From: Xylaria sp. FL1777 | Lineage: Eukaryota > Ascomycota > Sordariomycetes > Xylariales > Xylariaceae | Direction of reading: 5' to 3' | DNA length: 64,000 nucleotides | Assembly (NCBI GenBank): GCA_022578965.1 | Contig: MU400553.1 | Location: forward strand, 124,001 to 188,000 | Shown here: piece after piece, positions 23,248 through 34,251 of the stretch | Numbering within the stretch: the stretch's first letter is position 1 | How the letters are laid out: each line of letters begins with the position of its first letter | Position numbers and translations under genes: made by a program | The notes under the pieces: generated by a model | Databases searched by the model: none | The model's input: only the letters and a program-made list of their open reading frames with translations | Told to the model about the DNA's origin: nothing

Positions 23248-24691
23248 TTACATTATAGGCATGTCACCTGGGAGGGTAGAGAGCCAACCGTCTAGGTTCT
23301 CACTAACCTTCCTCGAGGTTACGCACTTGTTAGCGTCGGCGAGTGACTGCGTCTTCAGCGTGTTGCAGTTGATTTTGTTCGCAAACAGGTCGCTGTTGCA
23401 ATTCTGGTCCATCGCACGTTGCAGGGCATCACCCTTCCACCCGAATACATAGTCACCATGAATTCCATATCCTGTCTTGTCACCAAACGACCACACGAAG
23501 GGCTGAGAGCCGTCGGTTGGCCAATCGGCCTGGTTGTTGAATGGACGCGTGTCCCAGTAGCTTTAGCGTTGAGGTTAGCAACAATCTCCAGAGCGTTCAT
23601 GTTATAGAATTACAACTCACGTCTCATAGAACACCTGAGGGACAGTGACAGGATGACTAGCAGGGCAAGCATTGCCGTTCGGGTAGGCAACGTGGCTCTG
23701 ATGATCTGGGCTATCCGTATTCTTGCCGTCCCAACATGTCGGGAAACGTATGCTGACCATGATACCGGCTGGACAGGGTCTGGTAGGAAAGTTCAAAGTC
23801 TGGCCACCGCGTGTCATGGAGGTTTGTAAGCACTGTTTAGTACGCTGGAGTTAGTACACTTCGCATGTGGTAAGAGTTCTTCAGGATTTCAGGAGTTTGC
23901 AGGAGCAGCAAGAGCGGATCATTCTAGATTAGGAGATTGGTGACTCTAAGACATCCCGAAAAGGGGATTAAAAGACTCCCGTGACTAACCGTAAAATCCA
24001 TGTACTTGTATTTCGCCTGTAGCTGGGCGGCAGTACGGAAGCTCGGGTCTCCAACAGTCATCCTGAAGCCGGGCTTGAAAGCTGTCACCTTACCTGCTCA
24101 GAGCACAGTGGTCAGTAAATGCCAATTGATGCAGAGAGTCGTAATAGTTTGAGAAGGATGAAGAGATTTAAGATCCTAACCTGAGGACAGATAATAGACG
24201 GTTTGACCTCCAGTGGCACCGGTAAACCCGAGCTCATTGCCGAATGTGTTGACGCGGTGAAGTGTCCCGTTCCGTGCGCTAATCGAGCGGGTCAATAGGC
24301 AAAGCCCCGAAAACTAGCTAGACTTGATATTATATATGCATAGGCGTCTCATACCGGAAAAAAAGAACCGCAGTCCAATAATTAGAGAAATCTTCCGTAG
24401 GCGTGCATGAGGTACAAGTGGCCGTTGACGGTAAATCATGTACGGCTGGGTCCATCGTAGAGTTGAAGGCATTCCCTCCGACGATTTGGTGAAGATGGGG
24501 AGAGGGTAGAGCGCCAGGGTTGACAAGTGGCTATTCGGTCAGCGGCTGCCCATAAGATTCGACACGGTGCATCAAGGAAGCCTCACATCAAGACGATCGA
24601 CCACGAGTTGTGAGCACGAGAAACGTAGAGTTGCGGCAGCGTCCACGGCGGGCGCGATGGCCGCAGCTGTAAGGAGACGGCGCCAATACAT
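23248..24691 (-). CDS. DUF1996 secreted protein, paralog A
   Basis: Secreted protein of 335 aa from the DUF1996 family, whose biochemical role is not established. Six exons: 24587-24691, 24355-24530, 24181-24278, 23990-24093, 23621-23832 and 23248-23560. Phases agree throughout. A signal peptide covers about residues 1-20 (MYWRRLLTAAAIAPAVDAAA). Family hallmarks follow in order: LRFSCSQLVVDRLDPLVNPG, SPHLHQIVGGNAFN, SNYWTAVLFFR, VTAFKPGFRM, GIMVSIRFPTCWDGKN, HQSHVAYP, CPASHPVTVPQ, WSFGDKTGYGIHGDY and a Cys-rich end. The conserved His residues in SPHLHQ and SHPV could bind a metal or sugar. It is paralogous to the gene at 45957-47567, and the introns of the two are compared in the findings. 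Confidence 0.93.
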
Positions 24692-25970
24692 GGTGGCTCA
24701 AGCTACCTTATTAGTTTGATTTAGCGATAGAAACTGTCACTTGGGCTAGGAATACCAATTACCAATGTAGCACATGGGAGGCAGCTAGCTATTTATGTTG
24801 TAGGTATGTGTTGCTGTTTTTATCCAACACTACAGAGCATTAGGTCGCCTGCCAAGCCGCAGGCTTCAACTGCCGATACTACCTGAATGTCTTTGCTATG
24901 GTCATCTGGCCGGCTTGGTGATGAATTGGTAGGTCGAAACTAGGGAACGCAAATAGTGACATCCAATAGTCACAGGCGCCGGCATGGGCTGTGGAAACTG
25001 TCGTGTATTTATCCAGATTAGGCCTCGGGAAAAGGGGAAGTCTAGTTAGACCAGACCGGATCAATCGATCGCTATGTCACGTGTCGAATACAAGAAGAGG
25101 TTGCTATCTTGGATTTATTCTCTCGAAACATGTTAACACCGACGGACATACTCTGGTGAATGAAAGCAAAACATGAGAGTGAGATAAGTCGTGGTAAGGG
25201 GTCCGTGAGGTTTGAGGTCGATATAATGATATATACTACTATCTTAACCGTTAGCAGCAAACTTCTTACAAGAGCTACCTAGTTTTAGAAAAAAAATCAA
25301 TGCGTACAATGACGTAAACACTGTCTATTTTAAGCATCAGGTCTCCGGAGCAGTAAAATGCTGAAGCGCTCGGCGTTATGAATGATAGCTGTGGTTGGTT
25401 GAAATCATTGCCGGCGGACATCCATGACCATCGAAATTTCGCGTGCTCAACGTTAAGGCCATACGCATGTTATAAGACTATTTGGCCACTGCCAATGACA
25501 CTTTAGGTCTCTCCCGTGTATCCTGTCCCTATATGTTGTAGTCCTCTTTTATAACGTTTGGGATGACGAGGTAAAGGTATTGGTGCTATTATCAGTATCT
25601 ATCGCATCCTTTGGCTATCTTCTTGTTAACATCCACGTCTCGCTAGAGAGAATCGAGTATCAGAAATCCCTCTGCGCCCGCACTAGAGGAATCAGCAAGG
25701 GAGATAAGCCGAGAATTGGCATTGGCAGGTGTTGTCCCGTCATGGTATAAGCCCTGGACTGTTCTCCCAACTTTGGTGTTTTAGTTTGGTGATGGAGCAC
25801 GCATATAGGAGAGTGCAAGATGATGTGCGCTTTGTCTTGACACTTTGCTCTTATCAAGTAAATGTGAGACTGCTTTCGCTTGGCGATTCATTCGAACATC
25901 AAAGCTCTGCATAATTAGGGGATAATTCAATGGTGAATAAGGCGGGATATCAGTATCCAAGTATCCATAT
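24692..25970. other. Spacer, no gene seen
   Basis: This covers the upstream region of the DUF1996-A gene and the 3' side of the RING gene. The open frames here are short and lack coding character. Confidence 0.45.
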
Positions 25971-27026
25971 TCACCCGAGATTCCTCTTACGGAGCAAGCT
26001 GGAGCGGTCATATGGAATTCCAGAGTATGACGGGCGGTAGGAGTCACCTTTCACTCGTCCTTGGGCCCGCCCACTGCGGTGGCGGATAGACCGGCCTCCC
26101 AGCAAGTCGTGTCGGTGCTCAATATCTCCATCTTTGCATTCAACTCGCTGCGCCGTTAAGGATGGATACTGAACTTTACGGTCCCAGGCTTCTATTGACC
26201 AGGGACTGCGTAGAAAACTTCGCAGCTCATGGAGAAGCAACTTTGTGTTTTCGCGGCCGAGAAATTCCGAAAGCATGTCTTCTGCAGCGCCTTGGCTGCC
26301 TTGGATGTCTACCGTTTTCAAAATGGCGATGATATATTCTAGTAGAAACTCAGCGTTGTTTGCACGCCGCCTTGTTATGGCATCTTCGCTACCCTGTGGA
26401 CTGCTTGGCGTGCGGAGAAACTCAAAAACTTGCAATTCTCGCCTCAGCCAGGCTCGTGCACGCGAGACGAGTTCTGGTTCCGATTCAAATAGACCAGGCG
26501 TTATGTCTCTATAACGCGACCTGGTGTTGGTCCCAACATGTAATGAGTAGAGGCGTTTCCGGTAAATTTCCTGACGACGAATGATGGCTTCATCTCGAGT
26601 TACTGACCGACGCCCGAGATCTTCATACTGACGCCTATTCGGACGCTCTATCCAGCGCGATCTATGCGGCTGCGAGTGTGGTTGCTCGTTTCGAGGAACA
26701 TCACTTTTCACCTGTGGCACCAAGTACACACGACTTGTCCCCGGACCATCACAATCAACCTCGTGCGCTACCTCGTGAACGTTGCTCTTGCATAGAGGAC
26801 ATTTAGACAGACGTTCAAGCCAGCTCAACAGACAGAGGTAGTCGAAGTTCCGATGCTTGCAGGGTCTCGCCTCGCAAGCTTCTGTGATGCTATCGAGACA
26901 GATGACGCAACATGGTTCGCTCAGCTGTCTGTCGTCGTTGGCTAATTCGCTCCTTGTCGCAACTTCTGCGAGAGTGTTCTGAAGGACCCTGGACTGCAGA
27001 TCGTCTGAAGCGTGCTCAGCATCCAT
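25971..27026 (-). CDS. RING-finger E3 ubiquitin ligase, TOPORS-like layout
   Basis: Intronless gene of 351 aa. An N-terminal acidic/Gln segment is followed by a RING domain at about residues 39-81. It starts CCVICLDSITEACEARPCKH, continues with FDYLCLLSWL and ends KCPLCKSNV, a C3HC4-type zinc-binding set. The remainder is Arg-rich, including an RRQEIYRKRLYSLHVGTN block followed by RYRDITPGLF and a helical ARAWLRRELQVFEFL segment. This order, RING first and then the RRxxYRxRLYSLHVG block, resembles TOPORS-type ligases, which are nuclear and modify chromatin-associated proteins. The C-terminus is basic and Ser/Tyr-rich. The ATG chosen is the first in frame. The gene is divergent from SLD2, with 474 bases between start codons, so the two may share promoter elements. 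Confidence 0.88.
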   Translation of the reverse strand: MDAEHASDDLQSRVLQNTLAEVATRSELANDDRQLSEPCCVICLDSITEACEARPCKHRNFDYLCLLSWLERLSKCPLCKSNVHEVAHEVDCDGPGTSRVYLVPQVKSDVPRNEQPHSQPHRSRWIERPNRRQYEDLGRRSVTRDEAIIRRQEIYRKRLYSLHVGTNTRSRYRDITPGLFESEPELVSRARAWLRRELQVFEFLRTPSSPQGSEDAITRRRANNAEFLLEYIIAILKTVDIQGSQGAAEDMLSEFLGRENTKLLLHELRSFLRSPWSIEAWDRKVQYPSLTAQRVECKDGDIEHRHDLLGGRSIRHRSGRAQGRVKGDSYRPSYSGIPYDRSSLLRKRNLG

Positions 27027-27500
27027 CGAGCAACGAAAATCAATTGTATTGTATGGAGGTGTCGGAGCCGAGTACCATAGGTAAGTAAGTACTTCGTATG
27101 CAGGGGAGAAAATGGCATGGTAGTGAGACTTGGGGATTCAAGGGTGACGCCAAGTCACCAGCTGTAGCCAGATGGGGCGTGGAACACAGTGGTACATGGG
27201 TACATACGTATGAATTTGCCCCACACGCGGGCCCCACCATACTGCGTACGCCACAGTACAAGTGACATGTCGCGTCGCGTCGCGTAGATACAATTAAAAA
27301 GAGGGTTTCTTGCAGTAACCCGCGTCCTTACAATGTAAATCTCCACATAGCACAGAGTCTCGCTCGGTGATATTTCGATATTCCAGGTGAGCAAGCACAT
27401 TTGCATTATTGGTATGAGTTACGGTATACCCTGTACAGCCAGATTATTTGTTTTATCGATTTGATTGATTTGATTGCTTGTCCCTTTATATATACACAAT
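27027..27500. promoter_or_regulatory. Bidirectional promoter between RING gene and SLD2
   Basis: A 474-base intergenic region between two divergent start codons. It contains a triple ACGCGA array at 27270-27285 and one TACTGCGTA word at 27240-27248. The SLD2 side has TTTATATATAC immediately before the ATG. Confidence 0.55.
27270..27285 (-). promoter_or_regulatory. Triple ACGCGA array, MCB-like cell-cycle box
   Basis: The minus strand reads ACGCGACGCGACGCGA, three overlapping copies of a near-match to the MluI cell-cycle box (ACGCGT). It lies about 215-230 bases upstream of the SLD2 ATG. Boxes of this kind bind MBF in yeasts and drive G1/S expression of replication genes. Its function here is inferred from position and sequence only. 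Confidence 0.45.
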
Positions 27501-29035
27501 ATGGAGGTATCTATGGACGAAGAGGCAAGACGGAGATACGAGGCGAAATCATCACAGCTGCGTGCCGAGCTGAAGCAGTTCGAAGCAGACTGGGCGAGTC
27601 GCAACGGCGGCAAGAAACCGGGCCGTCAAGACATCAAGCAGAATCCCGGCATAGGTAGGGCATCTATTCATCTATCCGTTCATCCTCTGTTGCAATGGCT
27701 GCTTGAGAGACTGACCATCTACCTCGGCGTCCAGCTTCCAAATATAAAAAATACAACCATGTCCGAGATGTCCTCGCTGGAAAGCTACCGGCCACCCCGC
27801 CTCGGCCTCAGAAGCGTACATCCGAGAACGACCTGTCGCAAACTCCTTCGAAACGTCCCAAATCGACGCAGACACCCTCAAACGTCCGTACGGTGGACGT
27901 TTGGGGTGGCATGTTCGAGACCCCTTCCTCTCGGACCCTCTTCAGCCCTGCAATGCCCACTTCGATTGGGCCAACGCCCCAGAAGAACGGCCGTATCCTA
28001 GGCATGTTTGATCTTCTCGAGGAAAACATTGAGAATGAACCTCCCACTGGCGATTTGGAGGGAAAGAACCCCAAAGCACAAGCAACCCCCAGTAAGAGAC
28101 CGGCCAGTGAGATGGAAGGTTCCAAGCTCGGAAGGACACCCATGTCTTCGTCTAAACGCAACATGCTCAACACTTTCATGACACCGAGAAAACGAAGGGA
28201 GGAGAATCCTCTTGGCGCCAGGACGCCAAGTTCTGTCTCGAAGTTGCATCTAGCTACACCTGCCTTCTTGAGGAGAGCGCCGATGCCAACCGTCGACGAA
28301 GATGGGCAATACATATCGCCTCCTGCGCCGCTGCGACTTCCTAAGAAACCTCTTGGTCGGAGCCTCAGCAGTGTAGTTGCCGGCCTAAGAAAGCTAGAAG
28401 AGGAGAAATTTGATGATGAAATGGACGCTTTACGTGAAATGGAGAATGAGACAAATTCATCTAGCCTCGTGCAGCCTACGATATTAGCGTCGAAGGCGCC
28501 GCCAGAGATCTTGGAGCCCGATACTCAGGCAGCTCAGCTTTTGGGAGGGTTTGATGACGAAGCTCTATACGACAGCCCAACGGAAGAAGTGAAGGGGCGT
28601 GACGGTCAACCCCTCAGGGTATATAAGAAGAAGGGCCAGAAGAGAACAACTCGGCGAGTCAACATGAGACCTACGAGAGCTAAACGGCCACAGGCCTCGA
28701 AGGAAGATAACGTGAAAGGCGAGACTAGAGAAGTTGACGATAACGAAGAGGTAGTCCCCGAAACGCAATTTGATCCGAATAAGCCGATAGAAGGTCTGCC
28801 GGAAGTCGATTCAGATTCAGATTCAGATTTCGCTGCTTCGGATGCAGAGGATGAGGGTCCGGAGAAGAAGGAACGCAAAAAGGCGACCATCACAGAGAAG
28901 AAGGAAGGAAAGGTGCACAAGGTTGCTAGGAAAGTCAACGAATTGGCCCACGCGAACTTCAAACGCCTGAAGCTGAGAAATACAGGGTCCAAGGGTGGAC
29001 CTGGCTTTGGCAGCCGGTTTCGTCGGCGAAGATAA
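27501..29035 (+). CDS. SLD2: SLD2/DRC1 DNA replication initiation factor
   Basis: Replication-initiation protein that, once phosphorylated by CDK, binds Dpb11 and helps load GINS and polymerase epsilon. Two exons, 27501-27654 and 27735-29035, give 484 aa. The intron joins NPGIA to SKYKKYNHVRDVLAG in phase. The N-terminal block YEAKSSQLRAELKQFEADWA, then KKPGRQDIKQNPGIASKYK, is the Sld2 signature shared with the N-terminus of RecQL4. A long disordered region follows with at least a dozen SP/TP sites, for example SQTPSKRP, METPSS-like FETPSS, GPTPQK, RTPMSS, MTPRKRR and YDSPTEE, as expected for multi-site CDK control. The C-terminus has RRVNMRPTRAKRP, an acidic run and a basic tail (ANFKRLKLRNTGSKGG). 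A second possible start lies at 27513. The upstream ACGCGA array fits S-phase expression. Confidence 0.92.
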
Positions 29036-29789
29036 TCACATAAACTATACAGCGTATAACGAGTAATGAGTATATGGTGGGATGATACTATGAACATCGA
29101 TTGATTCTTAACGCTCAGCGATTTCAAAGCCATGGTTCCCTTACCAGGTGCATTAACGATCGCCCGAGACAATATATCATCCAGCATCTTGCCTTCTATA
29201 CTAAGACTGTATTAGTTGTGAGCTGTTCCCATTCTTGTGCCAAATCAACCTATTCAGTTGTCTTTCTACACAACTTTTGTACTAATAGTACTAGCAGCAT
29301 CTAATATAGTTCTCGCCTCTAGTATATGCATACAGTTGTGTTTGTCATTCTTATAGTGAGTGAGTGACTGGCCGTCAACAGAAGGCTCAATGACATTATA
29401 AATAACACAGAAACAATTTATACTCCATATCGCGGGATGTAAGTACTGAAAGGCATATATGACAAGTGCTCCCCTGGGTCGTACTTATAGTAATATGAGC
29501 CACCGCCGATACTATCCCTTCCGGCCGGTCCATTAGCTCATTCCCAATCATTGCTGCCTTCCGTCTTTTACTACCTCCTTCAATTGCTCTTGCAACATAC
29601 AGCTACACGAGTGAGTAGAGTTATTTTAGGTCGTTGTAGGTGGATTCTTAACAAGTCCGACGCATGATTCCTTCACCAGTTCATACACCAGAAGCTCACC
29701 AACACCGACTATCAAGTGCATTCCTACATATTCTGTGGGTTTCTCTCTATCTTTACTATAATCAAGAAGCAATATCTCAATCCATTATC
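29036..29789. other. Spacer between SLD2 and MAK32-like gene
   Basis: This 754 bases is AT-rich with no recognised gene. C/T-rich tracts near 29560-29600 probably belong to the promoter of the next gene. Confidence 0.45.
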
Positions 29790-31134
29790 ATGGGTCACGT
29801 CTTTAGTTCTCGTAAGCTGCGGTCTCCTCTTCCTCATGGTGCTTCTGAGCCGAACCCAAAGACGCCTTGTTTTGTCTCGCTGGGCATGACTATCCTGGAA
29901 AAAATCGATTACCAGAATAATACAACACAGCTTGATATCCCAGGAGGACCCGGACTTTGGGGTACGAGCACACCCGCGTGTTTTCCATGACTTTGCTTCA
30001 GGCACTTGAATAGCTCACTATCAAAATCTAGCTACTTTCGGCGCCCGACTTTTCAAATATGAGCCGTCTTCGGCTGACGTCGGTTGTATCATTGTCGCTA
30101 GGAAGGACTACCCCCCCTCGTTACTCCGAACGCTGGAATCCTGGAAGATATCGATTGTTACCAAGCGGCATAAATACCCTTGCACTAGGGCTGGACTACA
30201 ATATACTGACACAATGTCGAACAAAAGTATCTCGTATCTAAGCGAGACTCTGCAGCCTTCGGTACCTGATCTAGAAGGGACGCGTACGCATTCCTGAGTT
30301 TTGTGTTTCTCGTTTTGGCTGACTTACCACTCTCACTCGTTCCTGCATACCCTCAGGCCCTACAATGAATTAAAACTATGTCATAAGCGACAATTTCTAA
30401 CACCCCATATTATGATAGTCCTCCTAGGCGCCAGAGCGTTTCACTTCGCAGCTCTCCCTTCCGAAATGAAAAACCACTCGATACGCCTAAATTACCGACG
30501 AAGAGCGAGAGGGTTTGGGCAAAACCGGCCTTTGATCGTATGGGAGCCTGCTCCTGTTGCATGTGAGCAGAATGACATAGCGGATTTCTTCCATGTTTTA
30601 CCATTGGTGGATGTTTTCTCGCCGAGCCACGAGGAGTTGATCAGTCTCACTATCGGCCAAAGCGAACTATTGATTCCCTTTTCGCACCGACTTATCCAAG
30701 AACTAGCTCTAAGATTTGTTGATGTTGGCATCGGCCCCGACGGAGACGGCCTGATAATAGTTCGCTGTGGGTCCCACGGATGTTTTTATATGAAAAGCGC
30801 AAAAGACAAGGGATGGGTAACGCCATACTACGCCCATAATTGCCCGGAAATCAAAGACGTCACGGGCGCAAGGAGCGCTTTCCTCGGAGCCTTCACGGTC
30901 TGCTTTGAGAGGACCAAGGACGTGAAAAAGTCTTGTTTACATGGCATAATAGCCTCTAGCTTCGCAATTGAGCAGTTTGGCCTCCCGGTAAAAACCAAAA
31001 GCAGCAGACGCGACAGCCACCCTCATGACAGACCGTGGTGCGACGAAACCTGGAATGACGATAATCCTTTCTATCGTTTGGGGATAAAGGAGATGGATCC
31101 GAACAGTTTCTTCACGAAAGAATTCCCTAATTAG
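29790..31134 (+). CDS. MAK32-like pfkB-family protein, possibly decaying
   Basis: PfkB/ribokinase-fold protein of the MAK32 type; in yeast, Mak32 is needed to maintain the L-A killer dsRNA. The best in-frame model has exons 29790-29961, 30032-30226 and 30419-31134 (360 aa). The start region CFVSLGMTILEKIDY is the family N-terminal strand, followed by GGPGATFGARLF. Later blocks are ARAFHFAALPSE, RPLIVWEPAPVAC, LVDVFSPSHEEL, FVDVGIGPDGDGLIIVRCGSHGCF and DVTGARSAFLGAF. The last block replaces the pfkB GAGD anion-hole and catalytic motif with GARS, so kinase activity is doubtful. Intron 2 is long (192 nt). An earlier acceptor at 30356 would retain a FLTP block but breaks the frame. The segment usually found between the FxYxTP strand and the next helix is shortened, so loss of function is possible. 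Confidence 0.75.
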
Positions 31135-32400
31135 AGTATGTCTTACTAGCGCCTAGCGTCATGTCAGTAGTTTTAAAATTATAAGCGTTTTCATCCTGAG
31201 TCTTCTTTTGGGATTGATTGTTATGATGAAGTGGTGAGACAACAGAATATGTCGCGCTCATGGTTTAATATTATTATATGCCTTTTCCTGCTTGCTTCTA
31301 ATCATATCCAACCTGAAAGGTCATACATATACGTAGTACTTGGCACCCAATATTGTTGTATTTGAGTGTACACTCTAAGACCTTACTCAGGCTCTTGTCA
31401 TACAACTTCACCTTAGAGACCTAGCACCGAGCGCGACATCGTTACCCTAGGACGTGGCAGATTACTCCTCTACCTTCTCCCAATTTTTATTTAGTATATC
31501 TACGATAAGTGTATTTCTTATAACAACATTTCAACGTTGCAAAAAACACGCATCGAACCTCGACTAAGCAGTAACCCCTATTCGCATTATGCAAACCCAC
31601 TATGGCTGACCCGACCCAAGAGCCGGAAAATATTACAGTTTTACCATAAGCATATCTCTGACTGAGAACTAACTCCTCATCAGCTTGATGATATGGCATC
31701 GCCTGTGTTTGTAACTACTGCTACTATTTAGATTCAGTATCTGTAACTAGTTCTACGATGACACGACCAATGTCCACATCAAAACGTGCTAAGTGAGGAA
31801 AATGCCATACCGTATGGTAACCAATAAGCGACTAGCTCGGCGTATTATTTTACTCGAAAACGGGTGCTAGACACAATTGAGATCATCATTCGAAATCTTA
31901 CACTGTAGGTAAGATGATGAATGGCTCATAATGATGTTACATATTCTTTATCTCAGTGTACCTTCATCATAACAGTAATTAACCGGTGGCGTCATACTGG
32001 AGCACAACGGCTCGGCAAGTGAGAAATAAGCTAAGCTTGGAAATACAGATCATTGCCAACCTTGGATAGTCACAACATGTCTACCATACCGCGCCACGGG
32101 GCTAAGACGAGACTTCAAATCCATTTCTCGTGTTCAACGAAAGAACGTTGACTTTGGCAGTGACTAGTCAAGGATAACGATGGGAGTATATCAAAAACTA
32201 ATTTGGAAGAAGTGCTCTCTCCATCAAGTGGTAACATTGAACAAGATAGGTATAAATCGACTTCAGTCCGCCTTAGCAAAAGGAGAATTCCAAAGCATAT
32301 CATCAATAACAACTACAACTACCTCAATCCTTATGGTTTCTCTCCAATCTTCACTAAACTCACACAACTCATCTGAAATCAATCACTCCAAACCGCTAAA
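31135..32400. other. Spacer and promoter of small secreted protein
   Basis: No gene is seen in the first 1.1 kb, which is AT-rich. The last 150 bases form a promoter with TATAAA at 32251-32256 and a C/A-rich leader up to the ATG at 32401. Confidence 0.5.
32251..32256 (+). promoter_or_regulatory. TATA box of the small secreted protein gene
   Basis: TATAAA lies 145 bases upstream of the ATG at 32401 and is followed by a C/A-rich leader. Confidence 0.55.
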
Positions 32401-32730
32401 ATGCGTTCCGCATCTTTAGGTCTCCTTTCCGCAGCCGCTGGACTTGCCAGCGCCGCGCTCACACCCGCTACCATCGTCGTTGAGAAATCCCTCGGCAACG
32501 CATACCAGAACACGACCGTCGAGGTTCATCCCGAGTACGACTTCACCGATGCAGAGGTCCTAAACCAGGTGTCTACGCTCTACCAAATCGGACCTGAGTA
32601 CACCTACTTTTGTTTCGCCTATAAACCCGACGGCACCTTTTACAGTGACGACTACTTCGGGCTTGACAAGCCCCTTCGCCTATCCACCAACAATGTCGTC
32701 GTTCAGGCCATCACCTGCAGAGTTGAATAA
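32401..32730 (+). CDS. Small secreted protein, family unknown
   Basis: Intronless gene of 109 aa. A clear signal peptide (MRSASLGLLSAAAGLASAA) with cleavage near residue 19 is followed by a compact acidic and Tyr-rich domain: VEVHPEYDFTDAEVLNQ, YQIGPEYTYFCFAYKP, YSDDYFGLDKP and VVVQAITCRVE. The two cysteines (residues 71 and 106) could form one disulfide. The strand-rich pattern suggests a small beta-fold. The translational leader is typical (C/A-rich, no upstream ATG) and the TATA box is well placed, so expression is likely. I do not recognise a family. A role outside the cell, such as an effector-like or cell-surface protein, is only inferred from size and secretion. Confidence 0.8.
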   Translation: MRSASLGLLSAAAGLASAALTPATIVVEKSLGNAYQNTTVEVHPEYDFTDAEVLNQVSTLYQIGPEYTYFCFAYKPDGTFYSDDYFGLDKPLRLSTNNVVVQAITCRVE

Positions 32731-33125
32731 GGAGCTTTCTGGAAGATAAAGTTGGGGAATGCAGCATGTGCCTAAATCCCAACTCGGTGCCAATCTCAGC
32801 CTCAGGATTCTTATAACTCGGATGGAAACAATCTGAAGTGATACTTCTTGTCAGCACTCAGAAAAATAACGACCATTCGTTATGGCTAGTTATAGAATAA
32901 GTACGTTCTATATAAGGGAAGATGGATGAATTGAGAGTACGGTGGCATGATAGCTTTCGATTACATACACCCCTCAACGAAACAGAATAAAGACTGTTCT
33001 CAAGCTCCACGCACAATATGATATAGTTCTAAGCTAATATAGTAATCTCAAGATCTCTGGTAACTGACCTGATTATGCAACTCGTTTTTAAATCTGGCAA
33101 GGTCTCTTGCTGGTAAGCTCCATGG

Positions 33126-34251
33126 TTACAAGAACCATGGCTCATTATCGCGAAGGAACTCATCCCACGTCCTAAGCCTTCCATTGACTTGCTTGATTGT
33201 CCATGCCAAATCATCATCGCCGGTCGGCCCATAATAACCATATTCGTCGAGAAGTGCAGTTGTCTTGGCTTCTTTCTTCTGTTCTTCTGAGAGCCCAGCA
33301 TAATCCGAAGCGCTTGTAGATTGTACAAGCTTGACCGTCTTGCCGGTCACCTTCGTCCAAATATCGACCATCTCCAGTAGAGAATAAAACGCCGTGGCAC
33401 AGACGAATCTTTTTCCATGATAAAGTGCTGGGTTGAGTAGTGCCGGAACGAGAAACTTGCCCGTATCGCGAATGTCAATTAGGGGAAGGCGGGCGGCAGG
33501 ACCCCAGAGCAACGATAACACGTAGGTGCCGTCGCTTTCCTGGAAGCGAGTTAGAAATTCCACCACCTAGGGGATTGGTATGAGAGTGTATACATACAGG
33601 CTTAGGCCGGAAAACACTCAGGTGGTTCTGCATGAACCAGCCGGGCATGAAGAAAGTGCTTTTGATGTTCAACGTACGGATATAGGCCTCGACCTCGGCT
33701 TTACTATCGAAGTGCTCCATAGTAGTTACTTTGCCACCCGTCATTTCTTTGACGCTTCGGAGAGAGGACCAAATGATCTGATTCGCGCCCGCCGCAACTG
33801 CTGCATCAGCTATCGCTTTTCCCTGCGATATCTCAACGGCAGCTGAGGCACTCTCCCAAACTAAGGCCTTGAGTTAAGCTTCACACTTTTGTCGAAGACA
33901 AGAAGGTAGTTGACAATATCTTACAGTTAGTGACCGCGAATACAGTGTGAGAACCAGCAACGGCTCCCACCAAAGTCGAAGGTATATTGAGGTCAGCCTA
34001 TTAGAGAGTTTCATCATTAGAATCATTGAGTGAAGGACGACGGGTCGGTTTTAGGATGAGTGCTTTAGCCGGATTACCTCGACAATTTCAACCCCTCTTT
34101 CTCTAAGAGCCATAGCAGCTGTCTTAGAAGCGTCTCGAGTGATCCCTCGTAAGGCAAACTCGGCGAATAGTGTCGGAGTCTCAAGAATATGTTCGATCAA
34201 GGCGCCGCCCTGTTGGCCAGTCGCACCGAAAACGGTTAGTAACTTAACCAT
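33126..34251 (-). CDS. NmrA-like NAD(P)-binding protein
   Basis: NmrA-like member of the atypical short-chain dehydrogenases, 316 aa in four exons: 34078-34251, 33925-33997, 33598-33860 and 33126-33566. All phases agree. The N-terminal strand and Rossmann turn is VFGATGQQGGALIEHIL (GxxGxxG). GITRDASKTAAMAL follows, then ADLNIPSTLVGAVAGSHTVFAVTNFWE, WSSLRSV and MEHFDSKAEVEAYIR. The catalytic YxxxK is replaced by HFDSK, as is usual for NmrA-like proteins. STFFMPGWFMQN and the substrate-domain segment IDIRDTGKFLVPALLNP complete the family layout. NmrA and relatives sense NAD(P) redox state and can restrain transcription factors; others are reductases. It is divergent from a Zn2Cys6 regulator gene, 348 bases apart, so co-regulation or interaction is possible. 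Confidence 0.92.

Noticed and set aside
27672..28314. Long minus-strand frames opposite SLD2
   Set aside because: They are antisense shadows of the SLD2 coding sequence. The + strand carries the recognised Sld2 motifs.
30301..30418. N-terminal extension of the last MAK32-like exon as a separate gene start
   Set aside because: There is no good start context, the sequence is C/T-rich intronic in character, and the family N-terminus is found in the upstream exons.
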